Part shown: one piece after another, positions 41,686 to 48,779 of the stretch
Layout of the letters: each line of letters opens with the position of its first letter
Position numbering within the stretch: position 1 is the stretch's first letter
Origin: Prauserella marina
Lineage (GTDB): Bacteria > Actinomycetota > Actinomycetes > Mycobacteriales > Pseudonocardiaceae
Direction of reading: 5' to 3'
Assembly (NCBI RefSeq): GCF_002240355.1
Contig: NZ_CP016353.1
Span: 2,592,501-2,656,500 of the forward strand
Length of the DNA: 64,000 bases
Made by a program: the position numbers and the translations under genes
The notes under the pieces: generated by a model
The model's database searches: none
What the model was told of the DNA's origin: nothing
What the model saw: only the letters and a program-made list of their open reading frames with translations

Positions 41686-42383
41686 TGGGACCCGCCAAGA
41701 CGCGAGGGCGGTTGCCGGGCCGCTCCGCGCACCGGCCGGCGCCGCAACGGGTTCGCCCGTTGCGGCTCCGGCCCCGTGCCCTCGTCTCGGTCGCCGTCGG
41801 TGTCGTGCTCGTCGCGGGAATCCTGGTGATGCCCCGATTGCTGGGAACAGCCCCCGATGAGCCGGCCGCCGCCGCGGGCTCGTCGGGGACCGAGGAGCGG
41901 ATCGCCGAGCTGCGGCAGCAGGAGAAAGAGCGCGACGCCGACCTGACGAGGAAACTGGTCACGACGGCTGAGCAGGCGAGGGGACAGATCGCGCCGGTAC
42001 TGGCCGAACTGGACCACGCCACCGGTTCCGAGGGGTCCCACAGCGGTGACCCGGCCGCCGACGTCGCCAGGTGGCGGCAGGCGGTGCGCGTCGCCGCCGA
42101 GCCGCTTGAAGAGCGGCCCTCCGCCGGCACGGAGGTCAACCTCGCCAGGGCGGGCCTCGCCGGAGCGGTCACCGCGACCGAGCGGGCCGTCGAGGTCTAC
42201 GCCGAATCACTGGAGGCGGAGGGCCCGGCGGCCGAGCGGCTGAGGTCGCTGGCAGGGGCGGTGCGCGGCGACGCGACAGCGGCCTGGTCGGTGGCGGCCA
42301 CCCAGCTCGACGTGGCAGGGGTCGCGGCGGGGATCGGGCACGTGCACGTGTTCCTCGACGGCTCCGATCCACACGGGGGCTGA
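41685..42383 (+). CDS. Membrane-anchored protein of unknown function
   Basis: 232 aa. Arg-rich cytoplasmic start, one membrane helix (LVSVAVGVVLVAGILVM), then a helical, Ala/Glu-rich outer domain with a likely coiled coil (EERIAELRQQEKERDADL). The ATG overlaps the stop of the giant dehydrogenase by one base (TGATG), so they are co-translated; it may help anchor or dock that enzyme. No family recognised. Confidence 0.75.
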   Translation: MGPAKTRGRLPGRSAHRPAPQRVRPLRLRPRALVSVAVGVVLVAGILVMPRLLGTAPDEPAAAAGSSGTEERIAELRQQEKERDADLTRKLVTTAEQARGQIAPVLAELDHATGSEGSHSGDPAADVARWRQAVRVAAEPLEERPSAGTEVNLARAGLAGAVTATERAVEVYAESLEAEGPAAERLRSLAGAVRGDATAAWSVAATQLDVAGVAAGIGHVHVFLDGSDPHGG

Positions 42384-42385
42384 CG

Positions 42386-42426
42386 AAAGGGCGGGGCGGC
42401 ATCGTGAGGGTGCCGCCCCGCCCCTT
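42386..42426. terminator. Bidirectional terminator after the sugar operon
   Basis: AAAGGGCGGGGCGGCA (42386-42401) pairs with TGCCGCCCCGCCCCTT (42411-42426) with one mismatch, 9-nt loop. It occupies the gap before the convergent Ddn-like gene. Confidence 0.8.
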
Positions 42427-42432
42427 CGTGAT

Positions 42433-42834
42433 TCAGTCCCGAGCGTCGAGATCGACCCTGATCGTGGTGAGCCCTGTCCCGAAAGCCCGCACCACCGCGC
42501 TGTTGGCGGTGGGAAGGGTCGCGAGGCGGGCACGGGCGTCGTCGTCGGCGAGCAGGTGCGCCGTTCCGGTGAACCACCGGCCGCGCAGCCGGACCCGCAC
42601 CCTGGGTTGTGCCTGGATGTTGCGCACGTACTGCGACTCGGTGCCGTACTCGGAAACGAACCAGAACTCGTCGCCGACGCGACGGCCGCCGATGGGCGTC
42701 GTGCGCGGAAGTCCCGACTTCCGGCCCGTCGTCTCCAGCAGGGTCTGGCCGGGCAACCTCCGGGCCACCCTGTTGGCGACGGTGCGCTGAAAAGTGGTGA
42801 CGACTTTGCGCTGTATGTCCTGCCTGCGTGACAT
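42433..42834 (-). CDS. Ddn-like F420-dependent nitroreductase family protein 1
   Basis: 133 aa split-barrel protein. LETTGRKSGLPRTTPI is the family's F420-phosphate-binding motif, followed by FWFVSEYG and VRNIQAQPRVRVRLRGRW. Members use reduced F420 to reduce quinones, nitro groups or unsaturated lipids. The fgd gene at 27283 supplies a source of reduced F420. ATG 42834 with GAGG 5-6 nt upstream. Confidence 0.88.
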   Translation of the reverse strand: MSRRQDIQRKVVTTFQRTVANRVARRLPGQTLLETTGRKSGLPRTTPIGGRRVGDEFWFVSEYGTESQYVRNIQAQPRVRVRLRGRWFTGTAHLLADDDARARLATLPTANSAVVRAFGTGLTTIRVDLDARD

Positions 42835-42970
42835 GTGCGTCCTCGGTCTCGTACTCGACGGTGATCCCGGTAGCACCCACGTTAGTGGATCTCCGCAGGT
42901 CGAGGTGCTCTCACGCGTCCAGGCCCGCTCCCGGAGGCCGGGATCGGGCGGCGCGATAGGGTGCTCGCCG

Positions 42971-43624
42971 ATGACGATGCAGCTCCCACGCTCCGCACGC
43001 GCGGGGCGCCGTGTCCCCGTGTCCCCGCCGCTCAGGGCAGGGCGGAAGGTGTGGTTGCGGGACGTCACCCCCGCCGACCACCGCACGCTGGCCTGCTTCG
43101 ACAGGGAGGCACGCGGCGAGGCCACCCTTGCCGGTGGCTACCGGCACTGGGCCGCGCACAGAGCAGGCGCGGGAGACTCAGGGGACGCCCAGTTCGCCAT
43201 CGAGACCCTGCGCGGCGGCATGCTGGTCGGCTCGGTGTCCAGTATCCAGGCCGACCCGCGCTCGCACCGGTTCAGCTACGGGATCGGCATCGGCGCGCCA
43301 CACCGGCGCTGCGGATACGCGAGCGACGCCATCACCGTCCTGCTCGCCGTCATGTTCTGGGAGCGTGGCTACCGCACCTGCGAGGTCAGCATCTACGGCG
43401 GCAACATCGCGTCGCTGTCGCTGCATGGCGCGCTCGGTTTCCGCGAGGAGGGCAGGGTGCGCGACACCGAACTGTCGCGCGACGGTGTGCGGTACGTGGT
43501 GCGCATGGCGATCAGCGCCCCCGAATTCGCCGCTCGCCACCCGAACGCGATCTCGGCCACCCCAGGCGCGGGCGAGCGCGGACGGCACTGGCGGCCGCGC
43601 AGGGGACGGCACTGGGATACCTAG
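42971..43624 (+). CDS. GNAT family N-acetyltransferase (RimJ/RimL-like)
   Basis: 217 aa. VWLRDVTPADHRTLACFDREA start, GIGIGAPHRRCGYASDAITVLL with an acetyl-CoA loop of R-R-C-G-Y-A type, and NIASLSLHGALGFREEGRVRDTE near the C-terminus, typical of the RimJ/RimL branch. Substrate unknown. The basic tail after residue 195 is unlike the family core. ATG 42971 or the in-frame 42977. Confidence 0.82.
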   Translation: MTMQLPRSARAGRRVPVSPPLRAGRKVWLRDVTPADHRTLACFDREARGEATLAGGYRHWAAHRAGAGDSGDAQFAIETLRGGMLVGSVSSIQADPRSHRFSYGIGIGAPHRRCGYASDAITVLLAVMFWERGYRTCEVSIYGGNIASLSLHGALGFREEGRVRDTELSRDGVRYVVRMAISAPEFAARHPNAISATPGAGERGRHWRPRRGRHWDT

Positions 43625-43755
43625 CGGCGCCAAGTTTTCGTGTGGGCACTGAGGTTTTCCCCACCCCCGAATCGGGGGAGCACACCACTGACCCGCGCCG
43701 GTCGTCTCGCCAGAATGGTCTTGGCCCGACAAGTCCGTTCTGACAAGGGGATCAT

Positions 43756-44469
43756 GTGGACACCACGAGCCTGAAGACCCGCCTCAACATTTGGTTCCAG
43801 CGCACGGCAGGGGGTGACCAGCGCCCGGTCCGGTTCGACATCGACAGGACCTATCCCACGCTGCGCGTACTCGACCACGCCTATCCCGCGATCCGCCGCG
43901 AAGCGCTCGGCGTGCTCGAACACAGGGACGAGGTGCCCGCCTACCACGACCTGGATCCCGACCAGGCCGACATCTCCGCGAGTACTCCCCGGCAATGGCG
44001 GGTGTTCTATCTGTGGGCCATGGGGGAGCGGGCAGGTGTCAACGCGCGACGCTGCCCCGAGACAGTCGCCGCGCTGGACTGTATTCCCAACCTGTTCCAG
44101 GCGTTCTTCTCGGTACTTGAGGCGGGAAAGTCGGTACCGGCGCACACCGGGCCCTATAGCGGCTATCTCCGGTATCACCTCGGTCTGGTGGTTCCGGGGG
44201 AGAATCCGCCGAGATTGCGGGTGCGCGATTGGAAGCACACCTGGGCGGAGGGACAGAGCGTGCTCTTCGACGACAGCTGGGACCACGAGGTCTACAACGA
44301 CAGCGACGAGGACAGGGTGATCCTCATCGCCGACGTGCTGCGGCCCATGCCGCTTCCACAGCACCTCGCCAACCGGACGGCGGCGGTCATGGCCAGGCAC
44401 ACCTACGGAAAACGAGTGTTGCGCCGCGTCGAGCAACAGCGGGGCGCGACGGTGAACGCGCGGGTGTGA
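43756..44469 (+). CDS. Aspartyl/asparaginyl beta-hydroxylase family protein
   Basis: 237 aa. Double-stranded beta-helix of the non-haem iron, 2-oxoglutarate dioxygenase group. The iron-site pattern is visible: His in PAHTGPYSGYLRYH, conserved Arg nearby, and the second His in DDSWDHEVYN. Probable hydroxylation of a protein or small-molecule substrate. GTG start 43756 with AAGGGG 5 nt upstream. A block of 21-nt repeats begins 8 bp after its stop. Confidence 0.88.
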   Translation: MDTTSLKTRLNIWFQRTAGGDQRPVRFDIDRTYPTLRVLDHAYPAIRREALGVLEHRDEVPAYHDLDPDQADISASTPRQWRVFYLWAMGERAGVNARRCPETVAALDCIPNLFQAFFSVLEAGKSVPAHTGPYSGYLRYHLGLVVPGENPPRLRVRDWKHTWAEGQSVLFDDSWDHEVYNDSDEDRVILIADVLRPMPLPQHLANRTAAVMARHTYGKRVLRRVEQQRGATVNARV

Positions 44470-44477
44470 AGCCGCGC

Positions 44478-44603
44478 GAGTCCCGCGCTCCGACCGGCGA
44501 GTTCCGCGTTCGGGACGGCGAGTTCCGCGCTCGGGTGGGCGAGATCCGCGCCCACGCCGCCGAGATCCGCAACCAGCCCGGTGAGATGCGCGCCCAGGCG
44601 GCG
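44478..44603 (+). repeat. 21-nt tandem repeats, locus A (6 units)
   Basis: GAG triplets start exactly every 21 nt at 44478, 44499, 44520, 44541, 44562 and 44583. Unit consensus is close to GAG-WTCCGCG-CTCGGGTCGGC. The first unit is the most diverged. The array sits in the 240-bp spacer between the beta-hydroxylase and cbiZ; nothing else was seen there except a CCACTGTGG palindrome at 44620. The same unit recurs at 47781-48030 (reverse strand) and 51961-52024. Confidence 0.85.
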
Positions 44604-44709
44604 GCGCCCCGTCATCAGTCCACTGTGGATCAGCAAGGGTCGAACGCGCGTCGTGATCCCGCGCGGTAAGGTCGCCTCCGGTAGAGCAGGACCGGCGGCA
44701 GGGGAGCGC

Positions 44710-45417
44710 GTGACACACGGCGAGCGGAGGGATGACGCCGGGTTCACGCCGTCCCTGGACGTCGTGTCGGGGCTCCCCGTACTCACCTGGCGGCCACGCC
44801 AGCCGGTGCTCGTGGTGTCGTCCGCGCCGCTCGGTGGCGGGCTCGGCCTCCGCCGGTGGTTGCTCAACGCGACGGTCCCGGCCGGATACACCGATCCCGC
44901 GCCGGAACGGTACGCGGCCAGCGTTGCCTCTCGGCTCGGTCTCGACGGCGAAGGCACCGGACTGCTCACCGCGGTCGACGTGCGCAACGTGCGCTCCCAA
45001 GCCGACAACGGCGTGCGGGTACATGCCACGACCGGCGTCGGGATGCCGATCTGGGCCGCGAGCGACCAGATTGGCGCCGGTCCAGTCGTGGCCGGAACGA
45101 TCAACGTGGTCGCCCGGTTTCCCGTGCGTCTTTCCGAGGCCGCGCTCGTCAACGCCGTCGCCACGGTCGCGGAGGCGAAGGCGCAGGCGTTGCTCGACAG
45201 CGGTGTCGACGGCACGGGTACCTGCACCGACGCCACGATCCTGTGCTGTCCTGCCGACGGGCCTGCCGAAGCCTACGGGGGACCGCGATCGGTGGCGGGT
45301 TCCGCACTGGCGCGCGCCGTGCACGCCGCCGTCGGAGCGGGACTGCGGATCGCGGATCCCGGGTACTGGGGGTGGGCTCTCAGCGGCGAGCCCGTGAGAC
45401 GACCAGGAGCGCGGTGA
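44710..45417 (+). CDS. cbiZ: Adenosylcobinamide amidohydrolase
   Basis: About 235 aa. LVVSSAPLGGGLG, the Asn-containing LLNATVP segment, AxVRNVR and the GTGTCTDATILCCPADG region are family features. CbiZ removes the aminopropanol side chain from scavenged adenosylcobinamide so that adenosylcobyric acid can re-enter cobalamin synthesis. GTG 44710 with GGGGAG 3 nt upstream; longer in-frame starts exist but run into the repeat block. No cobalamin riboswitch was seen. Its 3' end overlaps the convergent membrane gene by 38 bp. Confidence 0.8.
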   Translation: MTHGERRDDAGFTPSLDVVSGLPVLTWRPRQPVLVVSSAPLGGGLGLRRWLLNATVPAGYTDPAPERYAASVASRLGLDGEGTGLLTAVDVRNVRSQADNGVRVHATTGVGMPIWAASDQIGAGPVVAGTINVVARFPVRLSEAALVNAVATVAEAKAQALLDSGVDGTGTCTDATILCCPADGPAEAYGGPRSVAGSALARAVHAAVGAGLRIADPGYWGWALSGEPVRRPGAR

Positions 45418-46384
45418 GCACCGCGACCGCGAGCACACCGGTTCCGGTCCAGACCATCCACGGTTGCACCGACAGTGGTGCGCCCTCCGCGCCGGGGGTT
45501 CGCCCTCCGTCCCTGCCGGTGACGACCACGGCGAGGATTCCGGCGACACTTGCCACGACGATCAACAGCGCGGCGACCCGGCGAGTCGTGCCCAGCGCGC
45601 CACGGAGTGCCCGCAGCCGTTCCAGCGGACGGGCCGGTGCGAGCAACCGCGCGATCAGCAGCAGCGCGACCGGAACCTGGAGCAGCCACAACGTCGTGCG
45701 CGGCCAGCCCTCGAACCACACATTGGTGCCGTACAACAGGGTGTGCCACACGCTGAGCACGTAACAGACAATGACGAACCGGTGCAGCGCCCGCCAGGCA
45801 CGGGCGCCCGTCCGCTGCCGGAAGTAGTAGGCGAGCCCGAGCGGGATCGCGAGATAGAACGCGAGCAGGCCCAGCAGGATCGCGACCCTGCCGGTGCCCG
45901 AGGAATACCCGCCTGGCACGAAGGTGTCGACGAAGGCGCCGCCGATCCGGCCAAGCCAGCCGAGTTCGTCCTCGTTGTCCCGCACCAGTTCGAGGAAGAA
46001 AAGGAACGCGTGCGCGAACATCAGCCCGATGGTCGTCAGGCTGGTGGTCCGGTGCAGGCTTTCCACGCGCGCGGGTGACAGTGTCAGCTGATTCGGCCGC
46101 GCACTCGATCTGATGAGGCCGAGCATGGTGGTGAGCCAAGCCCACAGCAGTGCGGACCAGCCGAAAGCCTGGCACAGCCAGTACATCCAGTACGTCGCCG
46201 CGTCGGCGAGGTGCGGCATCACCGCGATGGTCGCCGACGTGCCCTGCTCGACTCTCCAGTAGAGCCAGCCGAAGATCACGAGGGTGACCACGAGCGCGGC
46301 GGTCGCGTCGGGAATCGCTCCGCGCAGGTCAGCTCTCAACCCGGGGCGCCGCCGGGTATCGGGAATGTGCTCTGTGGAGACCAT
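45380..46384 (-). CDS. Ferric reductase-like transmembrane haem protein
   Basis: 334 aa with about 8 helices. Two His pairs spaced as in ferric reductase-type b-haem domains: LHRTTSLTTIGLMFAH and LHRFVIVCYVLSVWH. There is no FAD/NADPH-binding C-terminal domain, so electrons must come from a partner. ATG 46384 with AAGG 6 nt upstream. Partner not identified here; MsrQ-like or cytochrome-only roles are possible. Confidence 0.78.
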   Translation of the reverse strand: MVSTEHIPDTRRRPGLRADLRGAIPDATAALVVTLVIFGWLYWRVEQGTSATIAVMPHLADAATYWMYWLCQAFGWSALLWAWLTTMLGLIRSSARPNQLTLSPARVESLHRTTSLTTIGLMFAHAFLFFLELVRDNEDELGWLGRIGGAFVDTFVPGGYSSGTGRVAILLGLLAFYLAIPLGLAYYFRQRTGARAWRALHRFVIVCYVLSVWHTLLYGTNVWFEGWPRTTLWLLQVPVALLLIARLLAPARPLERLRALRGALGTTRRVAALLIVVASVAGILAVVVTGRDGGRTPGAEGAPLSVQPWMVWTGTGVLAVAVLTALLVVSRARR

Positions 46385-46507
46385 CGGTACCCTTGCCGCC
46401 TTTCGCCCACCCACCACGATCCAGTCAAGCGGGCGCTGTCATGGCGCGCAAGAGCCAGTGCGGCCTAGCGGATTCCTGCCGTGGAACCATTGCGCGGCAA
46501 GCGGTTC

Positions 46508-46948
46508 TCACGCATCGCCGCGCCGCCTGAGCAGTTCCTCCCCCGCGGCGACATAGTTCTCGAACAGGTCGGTGACGTCATCGAGGCGTTGCCGGCCCGC
46601 TTCCGAACCGGCCAGTGCCTTGCCGTCCCGCAGTGCTCCGATGAACTGCCGCGCACGTTGGTGGCTCGCGGCGAGTAGTGTTTCCAGCCCGCCGGTGGCC
46701 TCGACGAGCAGCCTGCGGCTCCCGGCCTGCGGGATGGTGGTAGCCAGCCCCCACGCGACGAGTTCCCTCACCGCCGTGCTGATGGCTCCCTTGCTCAGGC
46801 CGAGTGCGCTCCCAAGCCGGTCGAGCGACACCGGATCCGGTTCCAGCAGCAGCCTGCCGTAGACCCGGCCGGTGGCGTGGGAAAGCCGCCACGAGGCGAG
46901 CAGATCGCCGATGGTGTTGACGAAACTTTCCTCCGCCGTCGCGCTCAT
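46508..46948 (-). CDS. GbsR/MarR family transcriptional regulator
   Basis: 146 aa. Winged HTH VSLDRLGSALGLSKGAISTAVRELVAWGLA and the long N-terminal helix of GbsR-type proteins (NTIGDLLASWRLSHATGRVYGRLLL). The start overlaps the stop of the upstream hydrolase by 4 bp, so both form one unit, probably autoregulated from the AT-rich promoter at 47749-47763. Confidence 0.9.
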   Translation of the reverse strand: MSATAEESFVNTIGDLLASWRLSHATGRVYGRLLLEPDPVSLDRLGSALGLSKGAISTAVRELVAWGLATTIPQAGSRRLLVEATGGLETLLAASHQRARQFIGALRDGKALAGSEAGRQRLDDVTDLFENYVAAGEELLRRRGDA

Positions 46949-47751
46949 GCCGGGCCTGCCTGTTCTTCGAGGAACCGCAGCAGGATCCGGCTGACCTCAT
47001 CGGGCGCGTCCTGTGGGGCGAGGTGCCCCGCCGAGGGCACGGTGTCGAGCGGCGTGTTCTCGGCGGCCGCCCACGCCCGCATCGCGGTCGCGATGTTGCC
47101 CGTCTTGTCCTTCTCGCCGACCACGAGGCACAGTGGAATAGCGGTGCGGTAGCCGGGATCGGGCGCGACGAAGGCCGTCGTCGCCCGCCAGACCTCCACA
47201 AATTCGCGTTTGGACAGTTGTCCGAAGGCGCGGATGGCATCCTCGCGCGCCGCCGCCGTGACCGCCGAGGCGTTGGCCATCGTCTTCGGCAGCGAACGCG
47301 CGGGAACCAATGTGAGCAGCGGAGCCGCCATGCGCAACAGTTTCCGCTGTACCGGGCTCAACGGACCGGTGTTCCAGGTGGAGTCGACGACCGCCATTCC
47401 GGTGAAGGCGCTCGGGTCCCGCCGCACTGCCTCCTGCGCGATGTTGCCGCCGAGCGAGTGTCCGATGAGGATGGGCCGGTCGAGTTCGAGTTCCGAGCAC
47501 AGTGCGGCGAGATCGTCGAGCGCGAGTTCGGCCGTGAAGGTCTCCGAGTTCGGCCTCGACTGTCCGTGTCCGCGCAGATCCCAGGTGACTGTCCGGAAAC
47601 CGGCTTCGCTCACCGTGCGGTACTGGGCGTCGAAGACGTGATGGTCGATACCGGCGCCATGGAGGAACACGGCAGCGGTACCCGCTCCGCCGCTGTCGGC
47701 GTAGCGCAGGACGCAGCCCGGGCGGCGGAGACCATCGGTCAGATTTAGCAT
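46945..47751 (-). CDS. Alpha/beta hydrolase
   Basis: 268 aa. Oxyanion HG in VFLHGAGIDHHVF, nucleophile elbow GHSLGG (Ser about residue 98), acid Asp in VVGEKDKT and His in SAGHLAPQDAP. Ester or C-C hydrolase of unknown substrate. ATG 47751 has TATATT 6 nt upstream with no ribosome site, indicating leaderless expression. Operon with the GbsR-type regulator. Confidence 0.9.
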   Translation of the reverse strand: MLNLTDGLRRPGCVLRYADSGGAGTAAVFLHGAGIDHHVFDAQYRTVSEAGFRTVTWDLRGHGQSRPNSETFTAELALDDLAALCSELELDRPILIGHSLGGNIAQEAVRRDPSAFTGMAVVDSTWNTGPLSPVQRKLLRMAAPLLTLVPARSLPKTMANASAVTAAAREDAIRAFGQLSKREFVEVWRATTAFVAPDPGYRTAIPLCLVVGEKDKTGNIATAMRAWAAAENTPLDTVPSAGHLAPQDAPDEVSRILLRFLEEQAGPA

Positions 47752-47763
47752 TTACTGAATATA
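47752..47763 (-). promoter_or_regulatory. Putative leaderless promoter of hydrolase-gbsR operon
   Basis: On the minus strand TATATT (47763-47758) is followed by CAGTAA and ATG. The surrounding TTTAGCATTTACTGAATATAGCAAA is markedly AT-rich for this genome. The expected -35 position falls on the first unit of the 21-nt repeat array. Confidence 0.5.
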
Positions 47764-47780
47764 GCAAACTTGTGCCGGAT

Positions 47781-48030
47781 GCGGATCTCGCCGGTCTGGG
47801 TACGGATCTCGCCCACCGGGCGCGGATCTCGCCCACCTGGGCGCGGAACTTGCTGACCTGGACGCGGATCTGATTGACCGGGCGCAGATCTTGGGTACCC
47901 GGATGCGGATCTCGTCGGCACGAGCGCGGATCTCGCTGACGCGGGTGCGGATCTCGCCGACCTGAATGCAGAACTCGCCGACCGGGGTGCGGATCTCGCC
48001 CGCCCGGGCGGGGGACTCGCGGACTTGCCC
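47781..48030 (-). repeat. 21-nt tandem repeats, locus B (12 units)
   Basis: Plus-strand units begin at 47781, 47802, 47822, 47843, 47864, 47884, 47905, 47926, 47947, 47968, 47989 and 48010: spacing 21 except for two steps of 20. Plus-strand consensus is near GCGGATCTCGCCGACCTGGGT, so the minus strand carries the GAGATCCGC form seen at loci A and C. GCTGACCC then repeats three times (48031-48054). The array fills the 393-bp divergent spacer between the hydrolase and the membrane protein gene. Confidence 0.9.
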
Positions 48031-48068
48031 GCTGACCCGCTGACCCGCTGACCCGCCGCGCGGGAGTT

Positions 48069-48087
48069 TTCCCTCCCCTGGAGGGAA
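48069..48087. promoter_or_regulatory. Short perfect hairpin upstream of small membrane protein
   Basis: TTCCCTCC (48069-48076), CCT, GGAGGGAA (48080-48087). It ends 57 bp before the ATG at 48145. May be an operator or a structured leader element; nothing more can be said. Confidence 0.3.
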
Positions 48088-48144
48088 CGGGTCTCCCACC
48101 TGAGCGGGATCCGGCGGAGGCCACGGGGCGCGACGATCGACGGC

Positions 48145-48630
48145 ATGGAAACGACCCGAGCCCGCCGCAGGATTCCGTTGTTCGTCTTCGCACTGTCGGC
48201 GATGGTGCTGACCGCGCTGTACGTGGTGTCGAAGGTGCACTTCGCGCTCGCCGGTGAACTGGGGGTCACCGGCGGGCCCGAGGTCGATCCCTCCTCGTAC
48301 ACGGCCTACGGGCCGGGCGAGGTGGCCGCGGCCCAGTGGGGCAACGTCGCGGTAGGGATGCTCGGCATCGGCGCGTTGCTGTTGCCGTTGCTGCCGGTCG
48401 CGCGAAGGTTGCCCCGCTGGGTGCTGATGGTTCCGCTGTTCGCGTTTGCGTTGCTGATGCTCGCCGGTGGAGTCGGCATGCTTGTCAGGGCACTGACCAG
48501 CGACGTCGGCGGTGCCGCTTTCGGCTGGTACAGCCTGGTGTGGTCGGCGCTCATCGCCATGACGGCGTTGCGCGTACGGGGCCGCGAGGCCGAGCGGAAC
48601 CGAGCCGGTTTGGCCGTCACCACTGAGTGA
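48145..48630 (+). CDS. Small integral membrane protein (DUF3995-like)
   Basis: 161 aa with four membrane helices (about residues 12-35, 64-85, 92-112 and 124-143). The first loop, between helices 1 and 2, holds VDPSSYTAYGPGEVAAAQWGNVAVGM. Resembles small DUF3995-type proteins of unknown function. ATG 48145; no clear ribosome site. Confidence 0.65.
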   Translation: METTRARRRIPLFVFALSAMVLTALYVVSKVHFALAGELGVTGGPEVDPSSYTAYGPGEVAAAQWGNVAVGMLGIGALLLPLLPVARRLPRWVLMVPLFAFALLMLAGGVGMLVRALTSDVGGAAFGWYSLVWSALIAMTALRVRGREAERNRAGLAVTTE

Positions 48631-48779
48631 CTCGCGACTGTTTTCGCTGACCAGCGCCCTACTCGAACGTATGTCACCCCCATGGCTGCACTTGCCGCCA
48701 TCGCGCGTTGCTTGCCGCCCTCCAGCCCCGGGATGCGGTGATGATGCCGCGTGGTCCCGGACACGAGGTGGGGAGTCTC

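Noticed and set aside
43621-45549. 642-codon minus-strand frame over the beta-hydroxylase, repeat block and cbiZ
   Set aside because: It crosses the 21-nt repeats and two real genes, with Arg/Ser-rich translation and no family match.
47781-48030. CRISPR array
   Set aside because: Units are contiguous with no unique spacers, the period is 20-21 nt, and no cas gene is present.
46997-48193. Frames translating the 21-nt repeats as GEIRARV-like heptads
   Set aside because: A 21-nt unit always gives a 7-residue repeat in every frame without stops; there is no start with a ribosome site, and the frames enter neighbouring genes out of phase.
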